From Rhizobium binae (GTDB lineage: Bacteria; Pseudomonadota; Alphaproteobacteria; Rhizobiales; Rhizobiaceae), in assembly GCF_017357225.1 (NCBI RefSeq), contig NZ_CP071604.1, forward strand, positions 4,204,001 to 4,268,000: a DNA stretch of 64,000 nucleotides, written 5' to 3'. The position numbers were made by a program, and so were the translations under genes. The notes under the pieces are model-generated. The model saw only the letters and a program-made list of their open reading frames with translations. It made no database searches and was not told the origin of the DNA. The first letter of the stretch is position 1, and each line of letters opens with the position of its first letter. Shown here piece after piece: positions 39,774 through 48,469 of the stretch.

Positions 39774-40643
39774 TTAGCTCGACAATATGGCCGTATGCCG
39801 CGAAATGAAGTCCACAAGATACCGCGCGCCTTCGGCCGTCTCGGACTGAGCATACAGACCGATCTCGATGCGCACCGGACCGGGCAGGTCCGTCGATCTG
39901 TCGAGTGTCCGGCAGCCCTCGGGTTTCGTTGTGAGCATCATCGGTGCAATACCGATACCGACTCGAACCGCAGTCGCCATGGCCACCAGCGTCGATGCTA
40001 CGCAGGCCGTCTTCCACTTGACGTTCCGCTGCGACAGAGCCGCAATCGTCGGGAGCGTCCAGGGACACTCCTCCTCGAACATAATGATGGGCAGCGGCTT
40101 TTCCGCATCCACCACAAAGTCGGATCTGACCGTCCACATCAAATATTCGGTCCAGATCAAGGTCGGTTTTCGCGAGAGGCAGGTGATGTCGCAAACCACG
40201 AGATCCAGCTTCCTGTCTTCAAACAGATGGGCGAGGCGGCGATTGGGTTCGACGATGATGTCGATATCGACCTTCGGGTTCTGGGCTCTGAAATCACTCA
40301 GAATGTCGATCAGGTGGCCGGCAGCGAAGTCCTCGACGACGCCGAGGCGAATGCGGTCCTCGATCATCTTGCCTGTCAATCTCTTCTCGACTTCGTCGCT
40401 GAGGGCGACCATTTCGCGGGCATAAGCCAGCATGATCTGCCCATGGCTCGTGAGCTCGAGGCCTTTTGACGAACGTGAAAACAGCGCAACGCCGACAAGC
40501 TCCTCCAGCTTGCGGATCTGCATGCTCACGGCCGCCTGCGTTCTGTTGAGCTTGACGGCGGCCCCATTGACGGTGCCGATCCCCGCGACGGTCAGAAATG
40601 CACGAAGCAGATAGGAATCAAGATCAAGCATCAGCAGCCGCAT
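39774..40643 (-). CDS. LysR-type transcriptional regulator
   Basis: 289 residues. The winged helix-turn-helix is in LRAFLTVAGIGTVNGAAVKLNRTQAAVSMQIRKLEELVGVALFSRSSKGLELTSHG (about 10-65). The effector domain follows from about 90 (IRLGVVEDFAAGHLIDILSDFRAQNPKVDIDIIVE). It lies at the end of the PotABCD-like operon, 129 bases after the ATPase gene, and probably controls this cluster and the divergent agmatinase operon. ATG 40643 or the in-frame ATG at 40631 could be used. Confidence 0.88.
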   Translation of the reverse strand: MRLLMLDLDSYLLRAFLTVAGIGTVNGAAVKLNRTQAAVSMQIRKLEELVGVALFSRSSKGLELTSHGQIMLAYAREMVALSDEVEKRLTGKMIEDRIRLGVVEDFAAGHLIDILSDFRAQNPKVDIDIIVEPNRRLAHLFEDRKLDLVVCDITCLSRKPTLIWTEYLMWTVRSDFVVDAEKPLPIIMFEEECPWTLPTIAALSQRNVKWKTACVASTLVAMATAVRVGIGIAPMMLTTKPEGCRTLDRSTDLPGPVRIEIGLYAQSETAEGARYLVDFISRHTAILSS

Positions 40644-40772
40644 TCCATACTTTGTGGCGATCGAGGGCCGATGCCTCTCTGCCTATAAGCGGATATTGGA
40701 CGAACCATGTTCTTCCGGCAACTGGCGATCCCTAGCCCGAGGCGCAGCGCAAGCTGCGTCCCGTCAATGCCC

Positions 40773-41837
40773 TTACCGCGCGAAGAGAACGCAGGCTTCG
40801 GGGGGAATGGAAACGCCGACCTCCTGCCCGCGGGTGAAGGCTATGTCCGGACGGTTCGGGCAAGCCGAGATTATACGGTCGCCACTGACCAGGTCGAGGA
40901 CGACATGCCTGAAGGCACCGAGTGTCACAACGTCGGCAACACGACCGAGCACGGCCCCGGCACTCCGAGCATCCGACGATATCTCGACGCTTTCCGGCCT
41001 GACACAAATCTCGGCGGCACCTGACAGGCTTCCCGTGGTCACGACCGGAAATTCCCAGCCGGATTCGGAGCGAAATTTGCGGTAGCTTTCGCCCGCTGCC
41101 GAAATCGAGCCGTGAATCCAATTCGTCCGTCCCATGAAATCGGCGACGAAACGCGAGTCTGGACGCCAATAGACATCATCCGGTCTGCCCGATTGCATGA
41201 TCGCTCCGCGATTCATCACGAATATGCGTTCTCCCAGGCTCATCGCCTCCTCCTGGTCGTGGGTTACCACGATTGCGGTGGAGCCGACCGCGGCAAGCAC
41301 ATCCTTCAATTCGGTGCGCAGCTCATGCCGAAGTTTGGCGTCGAGGGCCGACAGCGGCTCGTCCAGAAGGACGAGGCTCGGATGGGTGGCGAGCGCCCGC
41401 GCAAGCGCAACACGCTGCTGCTGGCCGCCGCTCAACTGGTGCGGCCGCCGCTGTCCGAAGCCGACGAGCCGGACGAGCTCAAGCATCTCGGCAATGCGCC
41501 GAGGTATTTGCCCCGGCGGATGGTTGCGATGGCGAAGGCCGTAGCCGATATTCTGCTCGACGGTCATATGCGGGAAAAGAGCATAGTGCTGGAACAGCAG
41601 CCCGACATTGCGCTCATAGGGTTTCAATCCCGCCATCGGCATGCCGTCGATCAAGATCGAGCCTTTGTCGGGCCGCTCGAATCCAGCAATAAGCCGGAGA
41701 ACGGTGGTCTTGCCGCAGCCGCTCGGTCCGAGCAGTGCGATTGTTTCACCTGGGTTCACCGAGAAGGAGATATTGCCGAGGGCGACGGTTTCGCCGAAGC
41801 GCTTGCTGACCCCTTGAAATTCCACCGCAGAAATCAT
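40773..41837 (-). CDS. ABC transporter ATP-binding protein, PotA-like
   Basis: 354-residue importer ATPase. The Walker A is LLGPSGCGKTTVLRLIAGFERPDKG, Q-loop NVGLLFQHYALFPHMTVEQN, signature HQLSGGQQQRVALARAL, Walker B LVLLDEPLSALDAKLR, and switch His VVTHDQEEAMSLGE. A C-terminal TOBE-like regulatory domain (about 240-350) fits polyamine/Fe-type importers. ATG 41837 (MISAVEFQGVSKRFG) replaces a longer frame with no homology. It serves the two permeases and the binding protein upstream. Confidence 0.92.
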   Translation of the reverse strand: MISAVEFQGVSKRFGETVALGNISFSVNPGETIALLGPSGCGKTTVLRLIAGFERPDKGSILIDGMPMAGLKPYERNVGLLFQHYALFPHMTVEQNIGYGLRHRNHPPGQIPRRIAEMLELVRLVGFGQRRPHQLSGGQQQRVALARALATHPSLVLLDEPLSALDAKLRHELRTELKDVLAAVGSTAIVVTHDQEEAMSLGERIFVMNRGAIMQSGRPDDVYWRPDSRFVADFMGRTNWIHGSISAAGESYRKFRSESGWEFPVVTTGSLSGAAEICVRPESVEISSDARSAGAVLGRVADVVTLGAFRHVVLDLVSGDRIISACPNRPDIAFTRGQEVGVSIPPEACVLFAR

Positions 41838-41847
41838 CGTATTGCCC

Positions 41848-42687
41848 TCAAGAACGAAACAAACCCTGACCGACGACAGTATCGAAGCCGACGACACGGT
41901 CCAGTATGACGATCAGCAATGCGGTGACCGCAATCAGCACCACGGCTGCTGCAGCGATCGTTAAATCGAAAGCCGCGCGCATGTTGCTGACCAGCGTAAC
42001 AGGCAAGGTCGTTGCGGACGGATCGCTCAGGAAGAGACTGATGGATACGTCATCTATCGAAATTGCGAAGGCGAAGATCGCACCGGTGACGACGCCCGTC
42101 CGCATGAGCGGCAGGGTAACGGTCCAGAAGGCCTGGCGCTCGGTAGCACCGAGAACTATTGCGGCTTCCGTCAATCGTCGGTCGCTGCCGAGAAGGCTGG
42201 CAAGGCTGGTCCTGATGCAGTAGGGCAGCGTCACGATCACGTGGCCGAGGAGCAGGCGCGCCATACCATTTGCAATACCGACCTTGGAAAGGAAAAGCAG
42301 CAGGCCGAATCCGATGACGACCGGCGGGACGATGAGTGGCGAGAGAAAGGCCGAAGTCAGCGCTCCCCTTCCCGGAAAATTGCCACGGGCAAGGCCGACA
42401 GCCGCCGCAGTTCCGATCGTGACGGACAGAACCGTCGTCAGGACCGCCAAGATGAGGCTGGTGCGTAGGCTGGCAAGGATATCCGCCTGGGAGACGAGCC
42501 GTTCGAACCAGTGAAGCGACAGCGCAGGCGGCGGCAGCGGACCCAGATAGGTCCTGGCGTCGAAAGCCATCAGGCATGTTATCACCAACGGGATGGCGAG
42601 GAACGCCAATCCGAGGCCGACGACACCGTAGGCAAGGGAAACGGCGATCCGGTCTCCGGTTCGCGCTGCAAGAGACTGTATGCTCAT
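41848..42687 (-). CDS. ABC transporter permease, PotC-like
   Basis: 279-residue inner-membrane permease with about six helices (YGVVGLGLAFLAIPLVITCLMAF; TSLILAVLTTVLSVTIGTAAAVGL; FLSPLIVPPVVIGFGLLLFL). The cytoplasmic EAA loop reads RLTEAAIVLGATERQAFWTVTLPLMRTG. It overlaps the preceding permease by 4 bases and the ATPase follows 10 bases on. It is the PotC-equivalent half of a polyamine-type importer. Confidence 0.9.
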   Translation of the reverse strand: MSIQSLAARTGDRIAVSLAYGVVGLGLAFLAIPLVITCLMAFDARTYLGPLPPPALSLHWFERLVSQADILASLRTSLILAVLTTVLSVTIGTAAAVGLARGNFPGRGALTSAFLSPLIVPPVVIGFGLLLFLSKVGIANGMARLLLGHVIVTLPYCIRTSLASLLGSDRRLTEAAIVLGATERQAFWTVTLPLMRTGVVTGAIFAFAISIDDVSISLFLSDPSATTLPVTLVSNMRAAFDLTIAAAAVVLIAVTALLIVILDRVVGFDTVVGQGLFRS

Positions 42688-43568
42688 CGGGAAACCTTCC
42701 AGGCCTGCGCAAACGTGATGACAGCGACGACCGCCAACGCCACGGCAAGCATGACGAGCGAGATGGCCGCGCCGCTCGGATAGTTGGCGATGTCACTGAA
42801 CCGGGTGTAGATGACGTTCGACATGAAAAGCACCCGGCCCCTCCCAAGCACCATAGGAATGACGAAAGCGCTGATCGCGAAAGTCAGCGACACAAGCGCG
42901 CTTGAGATCAGCGCCGGGAAGCTCAGGGGAAGCGTGATCGACAGATGCGCTTTCCATCCCGGCGCGCCGAGGGACTGGGCGGCATCGAGCAAACGCGGAT
43001 CGATCGATTGCATCGCACCAATCAGCGTCAGGGTTGCGACCGGTATGATCGAGTGAACCAGACCCGCAATAACAACGATGTTAATATATTCGCGGCTGTT
43101 GGGCGAAAGGCCAAGCGTCAGGAGGAGGGGTCGGAAGACGCCGACCGCCCCGAAGGTCAGTTCGATCGCGTATGTCTTGATCAGGACGCTGGAGAGCACA
43201 AGCGTGATCAAAAAGCCGAGGGTGAGTGCGCGCATCCGCGGGGAAATGCGCCGCACGATGAAGTAGGCAAGCGGGAATGCCACAAGCTGGCCGATGATTG
43301 CGGCAGCTCCACCGATCCAGAAGGTTGTCAGCAGGACACTCGCAAACGCCTGGTTTGCAAGCTCATAATAGTTTTGAACCGTTGCCGCCGCATTTTCAAC
43401 GGAACCGACGCGCCCCGGCGTAAACTCCTTCAGGCTTTCGATTGCCAGATTGACCAACGGTGACAGAAAGCCGAATGCGAACACCAGCAGGGCCGGCCCG
43501 AGCGTCAGGGCAGCATCTCGGCGATCAGGAATTGAAATGGCAACGGGTTGCCGCCTTGCTTGGGTCAT
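42684..43568 (-). CDS. ABC transporter permease, PotB-like
   Basis: 294-residue permease. Helices include LTLGPALLVFAFGFLSPLVNLAI, TTFWIGGAAAIIGQLVAFPLAYFIV, MRALTLGFLITLVLSSVLIKTYAI and ISLVMLAVALAVVAVITFAQAW. The EAA loop is PRLLDAAQSLGAPGWKAHLSITLPLSFPAL. ATG 43568 (MTQARRQP) is preferred; GAGGAAAAGG lies upstream. Partner of the PotC-like permease. Confidence 0.9.
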   Translation of the reverse strand: MTQARRQPVAISIPDRRDAALTLGPALLVFAFGFLSPLVNLAIESLKEFTPGRVGSVENAAATVQNYYELANQAFASVLLTTFWIGGAAAIIGQLVAFPLAYFIVRRISPRMRALTLGFLITLVLSSVLIKTYAIELTFGAVGVFRPLLLTLGLSPNSREYINIVVIAGLVHSIIPVATLTLIGAMQSIDPRLLDAAQSLGAPGWKAHLSITLPLSFPALISSALVSLTFAISAFVIPMVLGRGRVLFMSNVIYTRFSDIANYPSGAAISLVMLAVALAVVAVITFAQAWKVSR

Positions 43569-43615
43569 GGTGGAACAGCCTTTTCCTCGCTCTGAACAGG
43601 GCATGAGAAAGGGAG

Positions 43616-43648
43616 GTTATCGATGTCCGCGTTCCCGCCGACGATAAC
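43616..43648. repeat. Inverted repeat between binding-protein and permease genes
   Basis: GTTATCG (43616-43622) and CGATAAC (43642-43648) are exact inverse copies with a 19-base loop. In many ABC operons a hairpin after the binding-protein gene raises its transcript level relative to the permeases; this may be such an element. Confidence 0.4.
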
Positions 43649-43663
43649 ATGCCGCGGGGTGCC

Positions 43664-44740
43664 CTAGAGCAGCGGGGCGATATCCTGTTCCCAGCGCTTG
43701 GACCAGGCATCCTGCTGTTCGAGAACAACATTGTAATCCGGCACGTAGACGAAGTTTGAAAACTCGTCCGATGTGAAGGACAGATGCTTGAGATTGTCCG
43801 GCGTGACCGCCTTGCTGTTCAACGGCGCTTCGCCAGCCACCTTGGCGTAGAGCGAATTCATGTCCGGGCTGATCGCGAAATTGACGAAATCGAGCGTTGC
43901 CTTGGTATTCGGTCTATTCTTCAGCACGCCGAAACCGCTCTGGTAGAGGAAAGCCTTGAAGTTGTTGTCCTTGGTGAAACGAGTGACAGGGAAGTTCTTC
44001 GCGACGGCCGCCCAACCGGGTTCGGCGAAGAAGCCGACGGAGGTCTCGCCCGACGTCAGCGAATTGGTGAAGTCGATGTCGGTGATGGCGACACGGCCAA
44101 TATTGCCGGATTTCGCCAATTCCTTCATGAGCTTCCATCCCGGCTCCATATTCGTTTCACTGCCGCCGGCGTGAAGGGCGAGCGCGACAATCTGGAGCAT
44201 CATGCTCTGTGTCGGGCCCGGCCAGCAGATCGCGCCCTTAAGATCGGGGCTCAGCAGATCATCGATGGTCTTCACGGCGATGGGAGCCGTGTCGGTTCGG
44301 GCACCGAAATACATGCCGCCGACTGCGCGCGGCACCGCCTTGATATTACCCTTGCCATCACGAATGATGATTTTCTCGGGAATATTCGCAAGATTGGGAA
44401 CATCGGCAGGATTGATGGTCTCGAGCCAATCCTCCTTCACCATGCTGTTGAATGAGCCTTCCCAGCCGGCGACGTAGTCGTAGTCGACATTCGGCCAGGC
44501 GGCCTTGATCTTTGGAAGAATCGCGCCCGCACCGCCCTGGTGAAGAACCCAGTTGAACGTCGCCGCATTCTGGTCGGCGGCAATCTGCTTCATGGCTTCG
44601 ACGACATCACCGCCCCATTCGACGGCGGTAAGACTGCCGCTCTCGGCCGCGGCGGATCTCGCAATCCCGGCCATCGTGCCGGCAATCCCCGCAGCAGCGG
44701 CGGACCCGAGGAAGCGGCGACGTGTCATATCGTGCAACAT
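43664..44740 (-). CDS. ABC transporter substrate-binding protein, PotD-like, Tat signal
   Basis: 358-residue periplasmic protein with a twin-arginine signal (MTRRRFLGSAAAAGIAGTMAGIARSAAAES). The mature part is a type-2 binding fold as in spermidine/putrescine binding proteins (WPNVDYDYVAGWEGSFNSMVKEDWLETINPADVPNL; AVPRAVGGMYFGARTD; LNSKAVTPDNLKHLSF). ATG 44740 has AGGGAAC upstream. First gene of the minus-strand importer operon and divergent from the agmatinase-family gene. Ligand unknown; polyamine or guanidino compound is inferred from context. Confidence 0.88.
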   Translation of the reverse strand: MLHDMTRRRFLGSAAAAGIAGTMAGIARSAAAESGSLTAVEWGGDVVEAMKQIAADQNAATFNWVLHQGGAGAILPKIKAAWPNVDYDYVAGWEGSFNSMVKEDWLETINPADVPNLANIPEKIIIRDGKGNIKAVPRAVGGMYFGARTDTAPIAVKTIDDLLSPDLKGAICWPGPTQSMMLQIVALALHAGGSETNMEPGWKLMKELAKSGNIGRVAITDIDFTNSLTSGETSVGFFAEPGWAAVAKNFPVTRFTKDNNFKAFLYQSGFGVLKNRPNTKATLDFVNFAISPDMNSLYAKVAGEAPLNSKAVTPDNLKHLSFTSDEFSNFVYVPDYNVVLEQQDAWSKRWEQDIAPLL

Positions 44741-44965
44741 GGTAAAGTTCCCTTTGTTGTCGGCCCTCTGCCGGACCGTTCGCATCGGAGACTGCTTGCA
44801 GGTTGCCAACCGCGGTAGTGGGAAAATTCTCGCCGGGCCATAAGGTTTTCTGAATAGCTCGATGAACGCGCCACCCGCAGCGCGGAACTCAGCGGAGCCA
44901 AGCTATCAACAATCGTTATATCCCCTCTCGAATTTTCGCGGTTCCAAGAGAAGCGGACGGCGCCG
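44741..44965. promoter_or_regulatory. Divergent control region between the PotD-like and agmatinase-family genes
   Basis: 225 non-coding bases between divergent operons, including an AT-richer part around 44900-44935 (CTATCAACAATCGTTATATCC). LysR regulators usually bind such divergent regions. I could not pick a definite T-N11-A site, nor a guanidine (ykkC-type) riboswitch. Confidence 0.35.
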
Positions 44966-46063
44966 ATGATGATGGCAGCATCAAGACCGTGGGAGCCTGC
45001 CTTGACCATTGACCGGGATTTTTTGGAAGACTTGAGAAGGCGCTTCGGCAGCGCTGCAGGCGGGGAGATGGAAGATCCGCACTTCCGTGCCGTGGCGGCG
45101 AGCGTTTTCAAGGACGGCGACAGCCGCAAGTGGCCCTTCGCCGATCCTGCCACCTTTCTGGACGCCCGTTTCATCGAAAACGGCTTGCGGCCCGAGGTGC
45201 TTGAGATGCTCGACGTGGCTCTGATCGGCGTGCCGATGGATCTCGGTGTCACCAATCGCGCCGGCGCGCGGCTGGGGCCGCGGGCCGTCCGGGCGATCGA
45301 GCGTGTCGGTCCCTACGAGCATGTTCTGCGTGTCGCACCGATGGGAGGGCTAAAGGTCGCCGATGTCGGCGACGTGCCGATGCGCAGCCGGTTCGGCCTG
45401 GCAGAATGCCACGCCGACATCGAGGCCTGCTACCGGATGATCTCGGCAACCGGGGTCATCCCGCTGTCGGTCGGCGGCGACCATTCGATCTCCGGCGCCA
45501 TCCTCAAGGGCTTGGCGGCCAGCCAGCCGGTCGGCATGATCCATATCGACGCGCATTGCGACACCGCAGGTCCCTATGAGGGTTCCAGGTTCCATCACGG
45601 CGCGCCCTTCCGCGAGGCGGTTCTGGCGGGCGTGCTCGACCCGAAGCGTACGATCCAGATCGGCATCCGGGGCGGCGGCGAATATCTCTGGGAGTTCTCC
45701 TTTGCCTCCGGCATGACCGTCATCCACGCGGAAGAGGTGGCGGAGATGGGTCTCAAGGCCGTGATCGCAAAAGCTCTGGAGGTTGTCGGGGCCGGTCCAA
45801 CCTATCTCAGTTTCGACGTGGACAGCCTCGATCCGGCTTTTGCTCCGGGAACCGGCACGCCGGAAGTGGGCGGGCTTCAGCCGAGGGAGGCCCTGACCCT
45901 GCTGCGCGGCTTCAAAGGCATCAACCTTATCGGCGGCGACGTCGTGGAAATCGCGCCGCAATACGACAACACCAGCAACACTGCGCAGATCGCCGCGCAG
46001 GTCCTGTTCGAACTCCTGTGCCTCGCGATGTTCAGTCCCGCGGTCAGGACAAACGTGCCGTGA
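44966..46063 (+). CDS. Agmatinase/ureohydrolase family protein
   Basis: 365-residue Mn- or Ni-dependent ureohydrolase that should release urea from a guanidino compound. All metal ligand motifs are present: PLSVGGDHSISGA, GMIHIDAHCDTAGPYEG and LSFDVDSLDPAFAPGTGTPEVGGLQPREALTLL, then GGDVVEIAPQYDNTSNTA. It is about 60 residues longer than E. coli agmatinase, with an N-terminal extension (FRAVAASVFKDGDSRKWPFADPATF), seen in some guanidino-acid hydrolases. Substrates could be agmatine, guanidinobutyrate, guanidinopropionate or arginine. It leads an operon with an amino-acid-type importer and an OCD-family enzyme. Start among three tandem ATGs is uncertain. Confidence 0.9.
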   Translation: MMMAASRPWEPALTIDRDFLEDLRRRFGSAAGGEMEDPHFRAVAASVFKDGDSRKWPFADPATFLDARFIENGLRPEVLEMLDVALIGVPMDLGVTNRAGARLGPRAVRAIERVGPYEHVLRVAPMGGLKVADVGDVPMRSRFGLAECHADIEACYRMISATGVIPLSVGGDHSISGAILKGLAASQPVGMIHIDAHCDTAGPYEGSRFHHGAPFREAVLAGVLDPKRTIQIGIRGGGEYLWEFSFASGMTVIHAEEVAEMGLKAVIAKALEVVGAGPTYLSFDVDSLDPAFAPGTGTPEVGGLQPREALTLLRGFKGINLIGGDVVEIAPQYDNTSNTAQIAAQVLFELLCLAMFSPAVRTNVP

Positions 46064-46147
46064 GAACCAGCTCCACTACGGCAGCGTGCCTCGCGCCCGC
46101 TGCCGCCCATCGTCTGTCGCACAATACATCTCAAAAAGGGGAACGAC

Positions 46148-46945
46148 ATGAATGCTCTTATGAAATTGCGCTACACCGCCACCGCGGCAATTGCCGTGTT
46201 CGGCATTTTGGCAGGAGCCGCTCAGGCCGACGAGCTTGCCGATATCAAAACCGCAGGCGAGATTAACATCGGCATCTTCTCCGATTTCCCGCCCTTCTCC
46301 TCGGCAAGCGCCGATATGAGCATCAAGGGCTATGACGTCGACGTCGCCCAGAAGATCGCCGACGGGCTCGGCGTGAAACTCAATCTCGTCAGCGTCACGG
46401 GCCAGAACAGGATCGCCTACCTGAACGACGACCGTGTCGACCTGCTGATGAGCGTCGGCTATTCGAAGGAACGCGCCGAGGTTATCGATTTTGCCGCGCC
46501 TTACGCCCCCTACTATATCGCTGTCATCGGTCCGGCTGCGCTGAAGGTGAGCGGCAAGGAAGACCTTGCCGACAAGACCGTTGCCGTCAATCGCGGGACG
46601 CTCGAAGACACGTCGCTGACCGCCGCCGCCCCCGGCTCGGCCGCGATCCAGCGCTTCGAGAACTACAATTCGGTCATCCAGGCCTTCATCTCAGGCCAGA
46701 CCGAGCTGATGGTCGTCGGCAACGATGTCGGTGCGCAGGTTCTGGCACGACAGGACGCCCTGAAGCCGGAGCAGAAATTCCAGCTGCTGAGTTCGCCCTC
46801 GCACATTGCGCTCCGCAAGGGCGAGGAAGGCCTGAAGAAGGCCGTCAATGACAGCGTCGCCGCAATGATCGCCGATGGCTCACTCGACGCAAGCTCGAAG
46901 AGCTGGCTGAAAGCGCCGCTCAACCCTGAAAATCTGAAGGACTGA
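46148..46945 (+). CDS. Amino-acid ABC transporter substrate-binding protein (family 3)
   Basis: 265-residue periplasmic protein. Signal peptide ends ILAGAAQADE. The mature start LADIKTAGEINIGIFSDFPPFSSASADMSIKGYDVDVAQKIADGLGVKLNLVSVTGQNRIAYLNDDRVDLLMS is a typical polar amino-acid binding protein. ATG 46148 has AAGGGGAAC upstream. It is followed by two His/Glu-type permeases, but no ATPase gene lies in the cluster. Confidence 0.92.
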   Translation: MNALMKLRYTATAAIAVFGILAGAAQADELADIKTAGEINIGIFSDFPPFSSASADMSIKGYDVDVAQKIADGLGVKLNLVSVTGQNRIAYLNDDRVDLLMSVGYSKERAEVIDFAAPYAPYYIAVIGPAALKVSGKEDLADKTVAVNRGTLEDTSLTAAAPGSAAIQRFENYNSVIQAFISGQTELMVVGNDVGAQVLARQDALKPEQKFQLLSSPSHIALRKGEEGLKKAVNDSVAAMIADGSLDASSKSWLKAPLNPENLKD

Positions 46946-47000
46946 CGGAGCCGCCCCCGGTCCGACCCAGCCCAGATCATCCGGCTCCAAAGGAAAAACG

Positions 47001-47669
47001 ATGAGATACAGCCTGGATTTCAATTGGCTTTGGGATGGAATGGGACCTCTGGCTTACGGCGCAGGCACGACGCTTGCGCTGACGGCCTCCACATCGGCCC
47101 TCGGGATCGTTCTCAGCGTTCTCGGCGCAGCCGCGCGCCGGGGACCGTATCCATGGTTGCGGAAGGTCGTCGGCCTGTATGTGGAAGTCATGCGCAATAC
47201 GCCATTCCTGGTGCAGCTGTTCTTCATCTTCTTTGGCTTGCCTAGCCTGGGCCTTCGCCTCGATCCGATCTCTGCCGCAGTCCTTGCCATGACCCTCAAC
47301 ATGGCGGCCTACACGATCGAGGTGGTCGGGGCCGGACTCGATGCCATACCGAGAGGCCAGAAGGAAGCGGCGCAAGCGCTTGGCCTCAGGCCTCGGCTGG
47401 TGTTCTTCAAGATCATCCTGCCGCAAGCGCTCGCCATCATTTTCCCGGCACTCACAAGCCAGATCATCATCATGATGCTGGAATCGGCGGTGGTTTCGCA
47501 AATATCCGTCCGCGAGCTGGCGCAGGAAGCCGATCTGCTTCAATCGCGCACCTTCCGCTCCTTCGAGACCTATCTGGTGGCGACGTTGATCTACCTTTCG
47601 ATGTCCGCCGCACTGCGCCGGCTCCTTTTCGCCGGGAAACGCCGTTTTCTGGGAGCTGGTCTGGCATGA
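47001..47669 (+). CDS. Amino-acid ABC transporter permease (HisQ/M type)
   Basis: 222 residues, about five helices. It begins WLWDGMGPLAYGAGTTLALTASTSALGIVLSVLGAAARRG, the standard HisM/GlnP start, with VEVMRNTPFLVQLFFIFFGLPSLGLRL and the EAA loop AIPRGQKEAAQALGLRPRLVFFKIILPQAL. ATG 47001 has AAAGGA upstream. Its stop overlaps the next permease by 4 bases. Confidence 0.93.
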   Translation: MRYSLDFNWLWDGMGPLAYGAGTTLALTASTSALGIVLSVLGAAARRGPYPWLRKVVGLYVEVMRNTPFLVQLFFIFFGLPSLGLRLDPISAAVLAMTLNMAAYTIEVVGAGLDAIPRGQKEAAQALGLRPRLVFFKIILPQALAIIFPALTSQIIIMMLESAVVSQISVRELAQEADLLQSRTFRSFETYLVATLIYLSMSAALRRLLFAGKRRFLGAGLA

Positions 47670-48313
47670 TTGAGTTCACGTTCTGGGACATTCTGCGCAA
47701 TCTTGTCTTCGCGACACGCTGGACCCTGCTGCTTTCGGTCGCAGCCTTTGCCGGCGGCGCCGTCGTTGGCCTGGCGATCTTGTCTGCATGGATTTCGAAA
47801 ATGCGCTGGCCGCGCAGCCTGGCGTCCGGCTACATTGCCCTATTTCAGGGAACGCCGCTGCTCATGCAGCTCTTTTTGATGTTCTTCGGCCTGCCGATGC
47901 TCGGGTTCCGGATCGAGTCATGGACCGCCGCCGTCTGCGGCCTGACATTCTATGCCAGCGCTTATCTCGCCGAAATCTGGCGGAGCGGCGTCGAGGCGGT
48001 GCCGCGCGGGCAATGGGACGCCGCAGCCAGCCTGGGCCTGCATCGTCTCCTCGAACTTCGCCTTGTCATCCTTCCGCAGGCTTTCCGGATTACGCGCGCG
48101 CCGACTGTCGGCTTCCTGGTCCAATTGATCAAGAGCACCGCACTGGCCTCGATCCTCGGCTTCGAGGAACTGCTGAAAACCGCAAACGCCATCAACAATG
48201 CGACCTTCGAACCCTTCAGGGTCTACGGTCTCGTCGCGGTGATCTTCTTCGCCCTGTGCTATCCGCTTACGCAATACGCCAGAACCCTGGAGAAGAAAGC
48301 GGCCTTTGGCTGA
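47666..48313 (+). CDS. Amino-acid ABC transporter permease, second (HisQ/M type)
   Basis: 215 residues. FATRWTLLLSVAAFAGGAVVGLAILSAW, IALFQGTPLLMQLFLMFFGLPMLGFRI, EAA loop AVPRGQWDAAASLGLHRLLELRLVILPQAFR, and VQLIKSTALASILGFEELLKTA are family blocks. It overlaps the preceding permease (ATGA). The next gene is the OCD-like enzyme 156 bases on, with no ATPase in between. Confidence 0.93.
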   Translation: MIEFTFWDILRNLVFATRWTLLLSVAAFAGGAVVGLAILSAWISKMRWPRSLASGYIALFQGTPLLMQLFLMFFGLPMLGFRIESWTAAVCGLTFYASAYLAEIWRSGVEAVPRGQWDAAASLGLHRLLELRLVILPQAFRITRAPTVGFLVQLIKSTALASILGFEELLKTANAINNATFEPFRVYGLVAVIFFALCYPLTQYARTLEKKAAFG

Positions 48314-48469
48314 GCGGTGCCGAATTGCTCGGCATCCGGCGCTGCAACGGAGTGGCCCCCAAAGGCCGATACCGGTGGAAAAGCTGCTGCGCCGCGGCGG
48401 CGCTGCATTCGTTCAACCACACTGAACTCGCCCTATCGGGCAGTTAGACCTTCCTGAGAGATCGCTTCA
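48314..48469 (+). other. Intergenic gap before the OCD-like gene, with hairpin
   Basis: 156 bases. An imperfect hairpin GGTGCCGA-ATTGC-TCGGCATCC starts a few bases past the permease stop and could be a weak terminator or processing site without a T-run. No coding frame is credible here; in particular no ATPase relic is visible. Confidence 0.4.

Noticed and set aside
44741..46147. Guanidine (ykkC-type) riboswitch near the agmatinase-family gene
   Set aside because: No conserved ACGR-type motifs or convincing paired helices seen in the divergent region or in the 84-base gap after the gene.
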